DNA of 45,291 bases from JAVBLT01 sp031553315. Its GTDB lineage: Bacteria; Verrucomicrobiota; Kiritimatiellia; RFP12; DVOR01. Numbering within the stretch: the first letter of the stretch is position 1; each line of letters opens with the position of its first letter. Positions 15,965-24,504 of the stretch are shown here, in pieces. The notes beneath the pieces are model-generated. The model ran no database searches and had not been told where the DNA came from. It saw nothing but the letters and a program-made list of their open reading frames with translations. A program made the translations under genes and the position numbers. The stretch is taken from contig JAVBLT010000006.1 in assembly GCA_031553315.1 (NCBI GenBank), forward strand, positions 1 to 45,291. Direction: 5' to 3'.

Positions 15965-18646
15965 ATGCAAAAAAAGCTGATGCGGATTGGGTTGACGGCG
16001 CTGGCGGCATGCGCGTGCTCGTGGATGAAGGCTGAAGCCGGGCAACCCCCCGTAAAACTCTCCTGGAAAGAGATTGATCCTTTGCCGTCCGCTTCGGGGC
16101 GGAGCGTTCAACCCGGCGTGGCGCGCGCCTTTTCCGGCATGGCGGCCGGCAGGCTAATCGTGGCCGGGGGCGCGAATTTTCCCGACGCCGCGCTGGCCGA
16201 CGGCGGTGCGAAGCGTTATCAGGACGCCGTTTTTGCTTTCGACCCCGAAACCGGCCGCTGGTCGCAGGTCGGGTCTTTGCGCGCGCCGCTGGGCGAGGGC
16301 GGCGCGGTCACGACCTCGAAGGGCGTTTTTTGCGTGGGCGGGTCAAACGGTTCCGCCGCGTTGGCCGATGCGTTTTTCCTCTCGCTCAACGCTCAGGGCG
16401 AGCTGACGATCACCGAGGTTGAACCGCTTCCCGTCTCCGTGACGATGCCGGCGGTTGCCGCTTACAAGGATCAGGTTTTTGTGGCGTGCGGTTCGCAAAA
16501 CGGCGAGCCTTCGCGCAGGGTCTGGGTTTATTCGATCGCCGCCAATGCCTGGTCTAAGCTGGGCGAGATTCCCGGCCCGGCACGCGTGCAGGCTGTGGCC
16601 GCGGCGCAAAATGCCGACAAAAAATGCACCATGCTTTTCATTTTCGGCGGTTCAGGCAAGGGCGCCGATGGCGTTGAAACGGCGCTGGCCGATGGTTACG
16701 GCGTGGCGCTGCCGGTTAAACCCGGCGAGGAACCGGTCTGGAAAACCTGTGCGCCTCCTGTGGTGGGCGGTGAGGCTTTCTCGACGATCGGGGCGGGGTT
16801 CGCGCCTTCGGGCAATCAGCACATTCTGCTTGTGGGCGGGTTCAACGCGGCGCTCTGGAATTCGGTGAACCGCGCGCCGCCCGCCGATCAGGCGGCGTAT
16901 CTGAATCAGGATCCGGCGGCGTTTGGCTGGAACCGCGAGGTGCTGGCCTATCACGCGGTGACGGATACCTGGTGCCGCTACGGTTCCCTGCCCGAAGCCA
17001 TGCAACCCCGTTGCGGCGCGGCGGTGGAAATGTTCACGCAAAAGACCGGCCCGCTGACCCGCGAACAGCGGCTGATTGTGGCGGGTGGGGAAATCAAGCC
17101 AGGCGTGCGCACGCCTGCGGCTTCGGTGGCGGCGTTTGAGCGCGTCAAACGCTTCTCGCCGTGGAGCTGGAGCGTGATTGCGGGCTACTTCCTGCTGATG
17201 GCGGCGATGGCGGCCTACTTCCTCCGCCGTGAAAAGACGGCCGATTCCTACTTCCGCGGCGGCGGTAAAATCCCGTGGTATGTGGCGGGCATGAGCATTT
17301 TCGCCACAATGCTTTCTTCAATTACCTTCATTTCCATTCCCACGATGACCTATCTTTCCGATTGGCGTTATTTCCCGATGGTGTTTTGCATCCTGGGCCT
17401 GGCGCCGATTGTGATTGTGTTTTATCTGCCCTTCTTCTGCCGGCTGAAAATCACCAGCGCCTACGAATATCTGGAGAAGCGTTTCAATGTCACGATCCGG
17501 CTCTTCGGCAGCGCGGCTTTCAACATTTTCATGGTCTGCCGCGTGGCGGTCGTCACGTTGCTCCCGGCGATTGCGCTCAATGCGGTGACCGGTATCAATG
17601 TGAACCTCTGCCTGGTGATGTGCGGTGTGGCGACCATCGTCTACTGCTCTGTGGGCGGCGTGGAAGCCGTGGTCTGGAGCGACTTCGTGCAGGGCATCAT
17701 CCTGCTTGGCGGCGCGGTGCTCGTGCTGGCGCTGCTCGTGGCGGGAACGGAAGGCGGTCTGGGCGGTTTCTTCGCCACGGCCTCCGAAAGCGGCAAGCTG
17801 CGCATGTGGGATTTCCGCCTCGTCTTCAACCAACCCGTCTTCTGGGTGGTGATGATTCAGGGCGTGATCAGCAACCTTTCCTCCTACACCAGCGATCAAT
17901 GCGTGGTTCAGCGCTACATCACCACGACCGATGAACGCCAGGCCGCGCGCAGCATCTGGTTCAACGGCGTGCTCTCCGTGCTGGCTTCGGTGGTGTTTTA
18001 CATGATCGGCACCGCGCTCTACACGCATTACAAAAGTTACCCCGCGCTGATGGATGCCGCAATGCCTGAGAGCGACTCCGTGTTTCCCATTTACATGGCG
18101 ATGGAGCTTCACCCGGTGATTGCCGGTCTCGTGATCGCCGCGATTTTCGCCGCCACCATCTCCACCCTCTCGGCGAACCTCAACAGCTCCGCGACCGCCG
18201 TCACCACCGATTTCCTGATGCGGTTCAACCCCAAGATCGCCGCCGATCCCAGGCGCCAGGTTTTTTGCGGCCGCGTCTGCACGATCACGGTGGGTGTTTT
18301 GGGAACGATTGCAGCCATCATGCTCGCACAGATGGAGAGCCGTTCGCTCTTTGATGAGTTTCAAAAGTTTATCGCCATGCTGACCGCCGGCCTGACCTGC
18401 CTTTTTTTCATGGGCATCTTCATTCCGCGCATCGGCGGCCTGCCGGCGGCGGTCGGCCTCATTGCGAACTATGTGGTCTGCTATGGTCTCGACAGCTTTG
18501 CTTCGGCGGCCTGGAAGCCGCACCCGTTTACCTATGGCGGCATCGGCCTGGCGGTCTGCCTGGCGGTATCGTACCTGCTGAGCTTTGTCTTCCCGCGCGA
18601 CGCGAAGGATTTGAAGGGTTTGACTTTGAAAACCATTGACCGTTAG
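15965..18646 (+). CDS. Cyclically permuted kelch mutarotase fused to a sodium:solute symporter
   Basis: 893 residues. GGAGAG at 15951-15956 fixes the ATG at 15965. Residues 1-25 are a signal sequence; LAAC (13-16) could be a lipobox. Residues about 30-390 are a kelch beta-propeller of the cyclically permuted mutarotase family related to N-acetylneuraminate mutarotase (GGANFPDAAL, VGGSNGS, GGFNAALWNS). Residues about 398-893 are an SSS-family transporter, starting with a membrane segment and YFRGGGKIPWYVAGMSIFATML, with about 13 helices. The topology puts the propeller in the periplasm, where it could convert a sugar anomer before sodium-coupled uptake. Sialic acid is the obvious candidate from the family, but no nan genes are adjacent, so the substrate is open. 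The last codons and stop are part of the terminator hairpin. Confidence 0.9.
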   Translation: MQKKLMRIGLTALAACACSWMKAEAGQPPVKLSWKEIDPLPSASGRSVQPGVARAFSGMAAGRLIVAGGANFPDAALADGGAKRYQDAVFAFDPETGRWSQVGSLRAPLGEGGAVTTSKGVFCVGGSNGSAALADAFFLSLNAQGELTITEVEPLPVSVTMPAVAAYKDQVFVACGSQNGEPSRRVWVYSIAANAWSKLGEIPGPARVQAVAAAQNADKKCTMLFIFGGSGKGADGVETALADGYGVALPVKPGEEPVWKTCAPPVVGGEAFSTIGAGFAPSGNQHILLVGGFNAALWNSVNRAPPADQAAYLNQDPAAFGWNREVLAYHAVTDTWCRYGSLPEAMQPRCGAAVEMFTQKTGPLTREQRLIVAGGEIKPGVRTPAASVAAFERVKRFSPWSWSVIAGYFLLMAAMAAYFLRREKTADSYFRGGGKIPWYVAGMSIFATMLSSITFISIPTMTYLSDWRYFPMVFCILGLAPIVIVFYLPFFCRLKITSAYEYLEKRFNVTIRLFGSAAFNIFMVCRVAVVTLLPAIALNAVTGINVNLCLVMCGVATIVYCSVGGVEAVVWSDFVQGIILLGGAVLVLALLVAGTEGGLGGFFATASESGKLRMWDFRLVFNQPVFWVVMIQGVISNLSSYTSDQCVVQRYITTTDERQAARSIWFNGVLSVLASVVFYMIGTALYTHYKSYPALMDAAMPESDSVFPIYMAMELHPVIAGLVIAAIFAATISTLSANLNSSATAVTTDFLMRFNPKIAADPRRQVFCGRVCTITVGVLGTIAAIMLAQMESRSLFDEFQKFIAMLTAGLTCLFFMGIFIPRIGGLPAAVGLIANYVVCYGLDSFASAAWKPHPFTYGGIGLAVCLAVSYLLSFVFPRDAKDLKGLTLKTIDR

Positions 18647-18662
18647 CGGTCAATGGTTTTTT
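18629..18662. terminator. Bidirectional terminator containing the symporter stop codon
   Basis: A perfect 14-bp stem, AAAACCATTGACCG / CGGTCAATGGTTTT, with loop TTAG, followed by two more T. The TAG in the loop is the stop codon of the symporter gene, and the stem encodes its last residues. The A-run on the left becomes a T-run on the other strand, so it should also end murF transcription; the murF stop is 8 bases away. Confidence 0.9.
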
Positions 18663-18669
18663 CCATGAA

Positions 18670-20037
18670 TCAGATCTCCGGTTCAAATGCCTTCTCGAGG
18701 CGTTCGAGGCCAATGCCCCGGGAGGCTTTGAGGAAAAGCGTGTCGCCGGGTTTCACGAGCAGCTTGATTTCGGCAAGCGCGGCTTCGGCGCTTTCAAACC
18801 AGCAGGTGTCGGCGCGGGGATATCCGGCTTCGATGGCGCCTTCAAGCAGCTCGCGGGTGAGCGGGCCGATGCCGATGAGCAGGCGCCAGGGGCCGCAGCC
18901 GGAATTGAGGCCCACTTCGCGGTGCCAGGCGGCCGCGTCGATCCCCAGCTCGAGCATATCGCCCACGCAGGCGATTTTGTCGCCCGCGACGTCGGTCCCG
19001 GCGAAGGTTTCAAGGCCGGCGCTCATGGAAAGGGGGTTGGCGTTGTACGCGTCGTTGATGATGGATATTTTGCCGACGGTGCGCAGCTCCCAGCGCATTT
19101 CCGGCGGCCGGAAGCGCTTGAGCCCGTCGAGCGCTTCGTTTTGGGAGACGCCGGCTTCGCGCACGGCGGCATAGGCGGCCAGCACGTTGGAGGCGTTGTG
19201 CGCGCCGGAGAGGCCCGTTTCAAGCAACACGGCGGTTTCGTCGCCGTGGTGCACGCGCAAAACGCCTTTGGCGAGGGGCTCGGCGTAGTAGTCGGCGGTT
19301 TCGTCGACAAGGCTGGTGCGGACGATTCGTGCGGGGCAGCGGGCGGCGAGGATATCGAAGCAGAGCGTCTCCCGGGGGATCACGGCGTAACCGTCGGAAG
19401 GGAGCGCCTGGAGGAAGACGGCTTTTTCGCGGGCAATGGCCTCCTGGCTCTCGAAGTGGGCGATGTGCGCCGGGCCGATGGCGGTGATTACGGCGGCGTT
19501 GGGCCGGAGCGTGCGGGCAAGATCCTGCATTTCGCCGGGATGGCTGATTCCCGCCTCGATCACGGCGAAGCGGGTATCGCGCCGCACATTGAGAAGGCTG
19601 AGGGGAAGGCCCACATCGTTGTTGTAATTGCCGGGGGTGCACTGGGTGGAACCGCTGCCGGAGAACATGGCGGCGGCGAGCTCTTTCACGGTGGTTTTCC
19701 CGGCGCTGCCGGTGATGCCCAGCACGAAGGTGGGGAGGGTGTCGCGCCAGCCGCGGGCAAGGTCGATGAGCGCGCGGCGGGTATCGTCGACTTTGAGCAG
19801 CGGCAGCTCGCCGAGCGCGCAGGGAACGGGCCAGCCGCGATCAACGATGGCGGCGGTGGCGCCCTTTCGGAACGCTTCTTCCACGAAGGCATGGCCGTCG
19901 TGCCGGTCGCCGCGGATGGCCACATAAAGGGAGCCGACTGTGGCTGTACGGCTGTCTTGCGTGACGTTTGTAATGGGAAATTTCGGGGTGGCCTGCCAGG
20001 TTCCACGCGTCCAGAAAGCAAGAAAATGAGCGTTCAT
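18670..20037 (-). CDS. murF: UDP-N-acetylmuramoyl-tripeptide--D-alanyl-D-alanine ligase
   Basis: 455 residues. This cytoplasmic enzyme adds D-Ala-D-Ala to the UDP-MurNAc-tripeptide, the last soluble step of peptidoglycan precursor synthesis. The N-terminal domain has the SR(T)xx..G.LYVAIRGDRHDGHAFV pattern. The P-loop GITGSAGKTT is at 108-116 onward, followed by GNYNNDVGLPLSLL and EAGISHPGEM, specific to MurF among the Mur ligases. The ATG follows AAAGGAG. Unusually it stands alone, not in a division/cell-wall cluster, with its own promoter, and it converges with the symporter gene. Confidence 0.95.
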   Translation of the reverse strand: MNAHFLAFWTRGTWQATPKFPITNVTQDSRTATVGSLYVAIRGDRHDGHAFVEEAFRKGATAAIVDRGWPVPCALGELPLLKVDDTRRALIDLARGWRDTLPTFVLGITGSAGKTTVKELAAAMFSGSGSTQCTPGNYNNDVGLPLSLLNVRRDTRFAVIEAGISHPGEMQDLARTLRPNAAVITAIGPAHIAHFESQEAIAREKAVFLQALPSDGYAVIPRETLCFDILAARCPARIVRTSLVDETADYYAEPLAKGVLRVHHGDETAVLLETGLSGAHNASNVLAAYAAVREAGVSQNEALDGLKRFRPPEMRWELRTVGKISIINDAYNANPLSMSAGLETFAGTDVAGDKIACVGDMLELGIDAAAWHREVGLNSGCGPWRLLIGIGPLTRELLEGAIEAGYPRADTCWFESAEAALAEIKLLVKPGDTLFLKASRGIGLERLEKAFEPEI

Positions 20038-20074
20038 GGCTGCTCCTTTCGTTTAACGAATGTTTTCGGGGCGG

Positions 20075-20103
20075 AGTTTAGCCGCTTTTGGGAAAGAATG
20101 CAA
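20075..20103 (-). promoter_or_regulatory. Promoter for murF
   Basis: On the minus strand TTGCAT (20098-20103), a 17-base spacer and TAAACT (20075-20080). The predicted start is about 30 bases before the murF ATG. Confidence 0.5.
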
Positions 20104-20118
20104 GCGCGGTTTCGCGGT

Positions 20119-20147
20119 TTGACATCACCCCGCAAAAAGGATAACAT
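20119..20147 (+). promoter_or_regulatory. Promoter of the gpmI-hrpA gene row
   Basis: A consensus -35 TTGACA (20119-20124), a 17-base spacer and TAACAT (20142-20147). It is back to back with the murF promoter and is the only clear promoter before the nine genes up to 31529. Confidence 0.65.
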
Positions 20148-20188
20148 ATTCCGCGCTTTTATCGATAGACATTAAAGGAGATGTTTTC

Positions 20189-21748
20189 ATGAACCGCAGA
20201 CCTGTCGCTTTGATTATCCGTGACGGCTGGGGGCTGAACCCCGCCGAAAAAGGAAACGCCGTTTTTGCCGCCCAAACCCCCGCCGTCGACCGCCTTCGCG
20301 ACCGTTATCCCTTCGCCACGCTCGCGTGCAGCGGCGAAGCCGTGGGCCTGCCCGAAGGCTACCAGGGCTCCTCCGAAGTGGGCCACCTCAACATGGGCGC
20401 CGGCCGCGTGGTGATTCAGGAATTGAAACGCATCGACGACGGTCTCTCCTCCGGTGAGCTTTTCAAGAGCCCCAAGTGGGTGAACCTCATCGCCGAGTGG
20501 AAGAAAAACAACAGCTGCTTTCACCTCATGGGGCTCCTTCAGGATGAAGGCGTGCACGCCCATCAGGAGCATCTCTTCAAGATCATGCGCCGCGCCCGCG
20601 GCGAGTTTCCCGCCGGCCGCATCGTGATCCACCCGTTTCTCGACGGCCGCGACACGCCTCCGCGCAGCACGCTTGAATACATCGCCGCCCTCCAGCAGGT
20701 CATCGCCGAAGTGGGCGGGTGCGTGATCGGCACCGCCATGGGCCGCTACTACGGCATGGATCGCTCCAAAGACTGGGCGCTCACCAGCGAGGCCTATGAA
20801 TGCATCGTCGATGCCAGGGGCAAACCCTTCGCCACCATCGAAGAGGCCGTGAAGACCTCCTACGCCAACGACCGCACCCCCGACGGCACCGAAATGGTCG
20901 ACGAATACATTCCCTGCTGCGTCATCGGCGGCTACACAGGCATGGCCGACGGCGACTGCGTGATGCATACCAATTACCGCCAGGATCGCGCCATTCAGCT
21001 CACCCAGGCCTTCGTGTGCGACGATTACGCCGGCGCCCGTTCCCGCCGCCCCCGCATCACCTACCTCGGCTTCACCCGCTACTGGGACGAATTCACCGAG
21101 TACCTCCTCGGCGCGCTCGATTCCGGAGGCGGCATGGACAACCTCCTGGGCGAAGTGATCGCCAAAGCCGGCCTGCGCCAGCTGCGCATCGCCGAAACCC
21201 AGAAGTTCCGCCACGTGACCAGCTTCTTCAACGGAAAATCAACCAAGCCCTACGCCGGCGAGGATCAGGTCGACGTGCCCAGCCGTTTCGACCCCGCCAC
21301 CTTCGCCAGCCACCCGGAGATGGAAGCCTACAACGTGACCGCCGAGCTCCTCAAGCGCCTCGAAGACAACCCCTACGCCTTCATCGCCGTGAACTACGCC
21401 AACTGCGACATGGTCGGCCACACCGGCAACATGGAGGCCGCCACCCGAGCCGTCGAGATCGTCGATGAAAACGTCGGCGTCCTCGTCAAGCGCCTCCTGG
21501 AGCTCGACGCCCACATCCTCATCACCGCGGATCACGGCAACGCCGAGCAGATGGTCGACTATGTGACCGGCCTGACCAAGACCAGCCACACCCTCAGCAA
21601 AGTCGATTGCATCTACGTGGCGCGCGACGCCGACCGGCGCACCATGAAGGCCGAAGGCAAATTGAGCGACATCGCCCCCACCGTCCTCGACCTGATGGGG
21701 CTGCCCATTCCCGCCGAGATGACGGCCGACGACCTCCTCCTCAAGTAA
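20189..21748 (+). CDS. gpmI: 2,3-bisphosphoglycerate-independent phosphoglycerate mutase
   Basis: 519 residues. It interconverts 3- and 2-phosphoglycerate in glycolysis with two metal ions and a phosphoserine. The N-terminal RDGWG supplies a metal ligand. GSSEVGH places the catalytic Ser at residue 62, with Ser instead of the usual Asn just before it. HPFLDGRDTPPRS lines the substrate site. ADHGNAEQM near the C-terminus is the second metal site. Length matches the family. The ATG follows AAAGGAGA. The amidase gene begins 8 bases after the stop. Confidence 0.96.
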   Translation: MNRRPVALIIRDGWGLNPAEKGNAVFAAQTPAVDRLRDRYPFATLACSGEAVGLPEGYQGSSEVGHLNMGAGRVVIQELKRIDDGLSSGELFKSPKWVNLIAEWKKNNSCFHLMGLLQDEGVHAHQEHLFKIMRRARGEFPAGRIVIHPFLDGRDTPPRSTLEYIAALQQVIAEVGGCVIGTAMGRYYGMDRSKDWALTSEAYECIVDARGKPFATIEEAVKTSYANDRTPDGTEMVDEYIPCCVIGGYTGMADGDCVMHTNYRQDRAIQLTQAFVCDDYAGARSRRPRITYLGFTRYWDEFTEYLLGALDSGGGMDNLLGEVIAKAGLRQLRIAETQKFRHVTSFFNGKSTKPYAGEDQVDVPSRFDPATFASHPEMEAYNVTAELLKRLEDNPYAFIAVNYANCDMVGHTGNMEAATRAVEIVDENVGVLVKRLLELDAHILITADHGNAEQMVDYVTGLTKTSHTLSKVDCIYVARDADRRTMKAEGKLSDIAPTVLDLMGLPIPAEMTADDLLLK

Positions 21749-21756
21749 GGATTCCC

Positions 21757-23058
21757 ATGAACCGATACCGCCTCCGGTCGCTTTTCGCCCTTCGCCGGGC
21801 GGTTTCGGTTCTGCTCTTCGCGTGCCTCTGGTCCGCCGCCTCCGGCTTCAAAGCCAGCGATGCCTACCAGAGCCCGCGCAACAGTGAGCGCGAAGTGCGC
21901 AGGCAGACCTCCTACATCATTCTCCACACCACCGAAGCTCCCGCCGCAAGCTCCCTGCGCAAGCTCGCCGCCAACGGCGAAGCCCATTACTGCGTGGATA
22001 CCGACGGCACCGTCTACCGCATCGTCGACCGCCGCCGCGTGGCCTTCCACAGCGGCCGCAGCATGTGGAACAAACGCACCGACATCGACGAAATCAGCAT
22101 CGGCATCGAAACCGTCGGCTATCACGACAAAGCGCTTACCGCCGCCCAGTACCTTGCCCTCGCCGAGCTCATCGCCGAGCTGAAATCGGTCTACAAAATC
22201 TCCGACCAGAACATCATGCCCCACTCCCAGGTCGCCTACGGCACCCCCAACCGTTGGCACCGCAAGAGCCACCGCGGGCGCAAACGCTGCGGCATGGCCT
22301 TTTCCGTGACCGCGGTGCGCGCCCGGCTCGGTCTTAAAACCCGCTGGCTCGCCGATCCCGACGTGAAGGCCGGCCGCCTGATGATCGGCGACCCCGATCT
22401 TGCCGCCATGCTCTACGCCCCCAAAAACGCCAGCCCGCTCCCTTACAAACTCCCGCCGCTTCCCGGAAAAGCCCCCGCCGCGCCCCCCCCGAGGCCTCTC
22501 CCCAAACCCGCGCCCCCCGAAAAGGAAGAAGCGAAGCCCGAATCGCCGATCATCCAGAAAGGCCGCTCCGCCTGGGACATCGCCCGCGATGCCTACAACA
22601 GCGCCGCCACGCTCTATACCTTCCCCGACGGCACCCGCAAAAAGGGTAACGACATCACCGACTGGAAGGCCATTCCGGTGGGCACAAAAGTCACGGTCAC
22701 CGACCCCGACGCCACGGGATCCGCCGTTCAGATCGTCTCCTCCAACTCGCCCGCCGCCGACCTCGCCGGCGACGAAGCCCTCCGCCCCACCACCTTCTAC
22801 ATCCTCGCCAACGGCGTTTACCACCGGGGCGACGAGTTGGGTGAAATCGGCGTGAGGAAGCTCCCCGAAGGCACCCGTGTGCTTGTCGGCTACAAAGTGG
22901 GCGGCCCCGTCTCCGCTCAAAAACTGCCCTCCGCCATCTGCCCAACCCAGTGGAATGCCCCCGAAACCTTCTACCTCCTGCGCGGTCAGCTCCTGATGCG
23001 CGAACAGGTCGATATGAAAAAAGTGCCCGCCGGAACGATGGTGTTTTATAAAGATTAA
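21757..23058 (+). CDS. N-acetylmuramoyl-L-alanine amidase (Ami_2/PGRP-like), exported
   Basis: 433 residues. The ATG at 21757 follows AAGGA and starts an export signal (basic start, then VSVLLFACLWSAASG). The frame is open upstream inside gpmI, which is ignored. The amidase_2 domain covers about 50-190. LHTTE supplies H57, MPHSQVA supplies H156, and KRCG (C178) lies where many amidases have Asp and PGRPs have Cys, so H-H-C zinc ligation is likely. It would cut the MurNAc-L-Ala bond in peptidoglycan. A proline-rich linker (about 235-260) leads to a C-terminal part with a possible LysM-like segment (GRSAWDIARDAYNSAATL). The link with the next, also exported gene suggests joint work in the envelope. 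Confidence 0.85.
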   Translation: MNRYRLRSLFALRRAVSVLLFACLWSAASGFKASDAYQSPRNSEREVRRQTSYIILHTTEAPAASSLRKLAANGEAHYCVDTDGTVYRIVDRRRVAFHSGRSMWNKRTDIDEISIGIETVGYHDKALTAAQYLALAELIAELKSVYKISDQNIMPHSQVAYGTPNRWHRKSHRGRKRCGMAFSVTAVRARLGLKTRWLADPDVKAGRLMIGDPDLAAMLYAPKNASPLPYKLPPLPGKAPAAPPPRPLPKPAPPEKEEAKPESPIIQKGRSAWDIARDAYNSAATLYTFPDGTRKKGNDITDWKAIPVGTKVTVTDPDATGSAVQIVSSNSPAADLAGDEALRPTTFYILANGVYHRGDELGEIGVRKLPEGTRVLVGYKVGGPVSAQKLPSAICPTQWNAPETFYLLRGQLLMREQVDMKKVPAGTMVFYKD

Positions 23059-23067
23059 GGATTTGAA

Positions 23068-23799
23068 ATGAAACATTTATTCCTTTTTTTGTTAAGCTTT
23101 GCCGTCAGCGCCTTCGCCGCCGAAGCCACGTCTTGGTACGTGTTCAACGGGCCCAAAAAGGGGTGGGGTGTGGTGACGGCGGAAGCGCCGTGGTATGGGC
23201 CCGACGGTAAAAGCCTGGGCAGCGTTCAGCCCGGAACGCTCCTGACCTATGACGGAATCGCCAAAATCAACGGCAACAGCGATGCTTTCCACGGCATTTT
23301 CCGCGTGGATGGCGAAGAAAAAGGCCCCGCCGTCGTCGGCGGGGAATTCGTCCTCGCTTTTCCCGGCTCACCCGAGAGGCTCCCCGACGAAACCGTGGCC
23401 GCCCTGTGCAATTATTACCGCCTGAAATCGGCCGAAACCAAGTATCTGGCCAATCTCGAAGCCAAGCACCGCGAACGCGCCCCCGCCTGGAAAACCTACC
23501 TTCAGGCCCGCGCCGCTTATCAGCAGACGCTTCCCGAAGCTGAAAAGCTCAACGCCGAAGCCGCCAGGGCCAAAGGTTCGGCCCTCATCCGCCTTCAGGA
23601 TCGCCAGCGCGAACTGAAGCAGCGCCAGATCCGCCTGGCCGATTCCCTGGCCGCCGCCAGGAAGCAGGTCGAAGCCTGGGAAGCCAAAAACCCCTTTAAC
23701 CGCGCCGCCGCCGAATCGGGCGAAATGGTCGTTAAAATCCGCGCAAAACGCGAGGAAATTCTACCTCTCATCAAAAACCTCCTCCCTTCCGGAGAGTAA
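23068..23799 (+). CDS. Exported coiled-coil protein of unknown function
   Basis: 243 residues. Signal peptide MKHLFLFLLSFAVSAFA is followed by about 90 residues with an SH3-like feel (WYVFNGPKKGWGVVT...GSVQPGTLLTYDG). The second half is a charged helix, probably a coiled coil (EKLNAEAARAKGSAL..LQDRQRELKQRQIRLADSLAAARKQVEAW). I know no named domain for it. It lies 9 bases after the amidase gene and 9 before rph in the same row. SH3-like plus coiled coil after an amidase recalls amidase activators or wall-binding partners, but this is only suggestive. Confidence 0.7.
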   Translation: MKHLFLFLLSFAVSAFAAEATSWYVFNGPKKGWGVVTAEAPWYGPDGKSLGSVQPGTLLTYDGIAKINGNSDAFHGIFRVDGEEKGPAVVGGEFVLAFPGSPERLPDETVAALCNYYRLKSAETKYLANLEAKHRERAPAWKTYLQARAAYQQTLPEAEKLNAEAARAKGSALIRLQDRQRELKQRQIRLADSLAAARKQVEAWEAKNPFNRAAAESGEMVVKIRAKREEILPLIKNLLPSGE

Positions 23800-23808
23800 G
23801 GAACCCGC

Positions 23809-24504
23809 ATGGAACAGCACATCCGCCCGCTTGAAATCATCCGCCGCTTTACCCGCCACAGCGCCGGATCCGTGCTCATCAGGCAGGGCGACACCTGGGT
23901 GATTTGCACCGCCAGCATCGAAAACAAAGTGCCGCCTTTTCTGCGCGGCACGGGCCGCGGCTGGATCACCGCCGAATACGCCATGCTCCCGGGCAGCACC
24001 GTTGACCGGAAAGAGCGCGACATCAAGAAGCTCAAGCAGGATGGCCGCGGCGTTGAAATCGGCCGCCTCATCGGCCGCGCCCTCCGTTGCGCGGTTGACC
24101 TCGACAAACTCGGCGAAAACACCATCACCATCGATTGCGATGTGATCCAGGCCGACGGCGGCACCCGCTGCGCCTCGATCACCGGAGGCATGGTCGCCCT
24201 GGCCGACGCGGTCGACGTGCTCCTCAAAAGCGGGCAGATTGCCGAATCGCCCCTGAAATGTTTTATTGCCGCCGTCAGCGTCGGCATCTGCTCGGGCGTG
24301 CCCACGCTTGATCTCGATTATGCCCGCGATTCCACCGCCGAAGTGGATCTCAACGTGGTCATGACCGACGAAGGTCGCTTTGTGGAAATCCAAGGCGCCG
24401 CCGAGCGCGAACCCTTTACCGATGAACAGTTTGATGCTCTGCGCGCCTTGGCCCGCCAAGGCATAGCCGAGCTCGTCGCCAGCCAGAAAGCAGCCCTCGC
24501 ATGA
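23809..24504 (+). CDS. rph: Ribonuclease PH
   Basis: 231 residues. It is a phosphate-dependent 3'-to-5' exoribonuclease that trims tRNA 3' ends. The sequence aligns throughout with the family: RRFTRHSAGSVLI, CTASIENKVPPFLRGTGRGWITAEYAMLP, DGRGVEIGRLIGRALR, DCDVIQADGGTRCASITGG, DLNVVMT and a C-terminal ASQKAAL. The phosphate-binding GR of the usual GRT-x-EIQRLI motif is kept, although Gln is replaced by Gly. AAGGAA precedes the ATG. It overlaps the next gene by 4 bases (ATGA). Confidence 0.95.
   Translation: MEQHIRPLEIIRRFTRHSAGSVLIRQGDTWVICTASIENKVPPFLRGTGRGWITAEYAMLPGSTVDRKERDIKKLKQDGRGVEIGRLIGRALRCAVDLDKLGENTITIDCDVIQADGGTRCASITGGMVALADAVDVLLKSGQIAESPLKCFIAAVSVGICSGVPTLDLDYARDSTAEVDLNVVMTDEGRFVEIQGAAEREPFTDEQFDALRALARQGIAELVASQKAALA

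Noticed and set aside
21613..23076. 487-codon minus-strand frame opposite the amidase gene
   Set aside because: It is Gly/Val-rich shadow sequence covering a well supported exported amidase.
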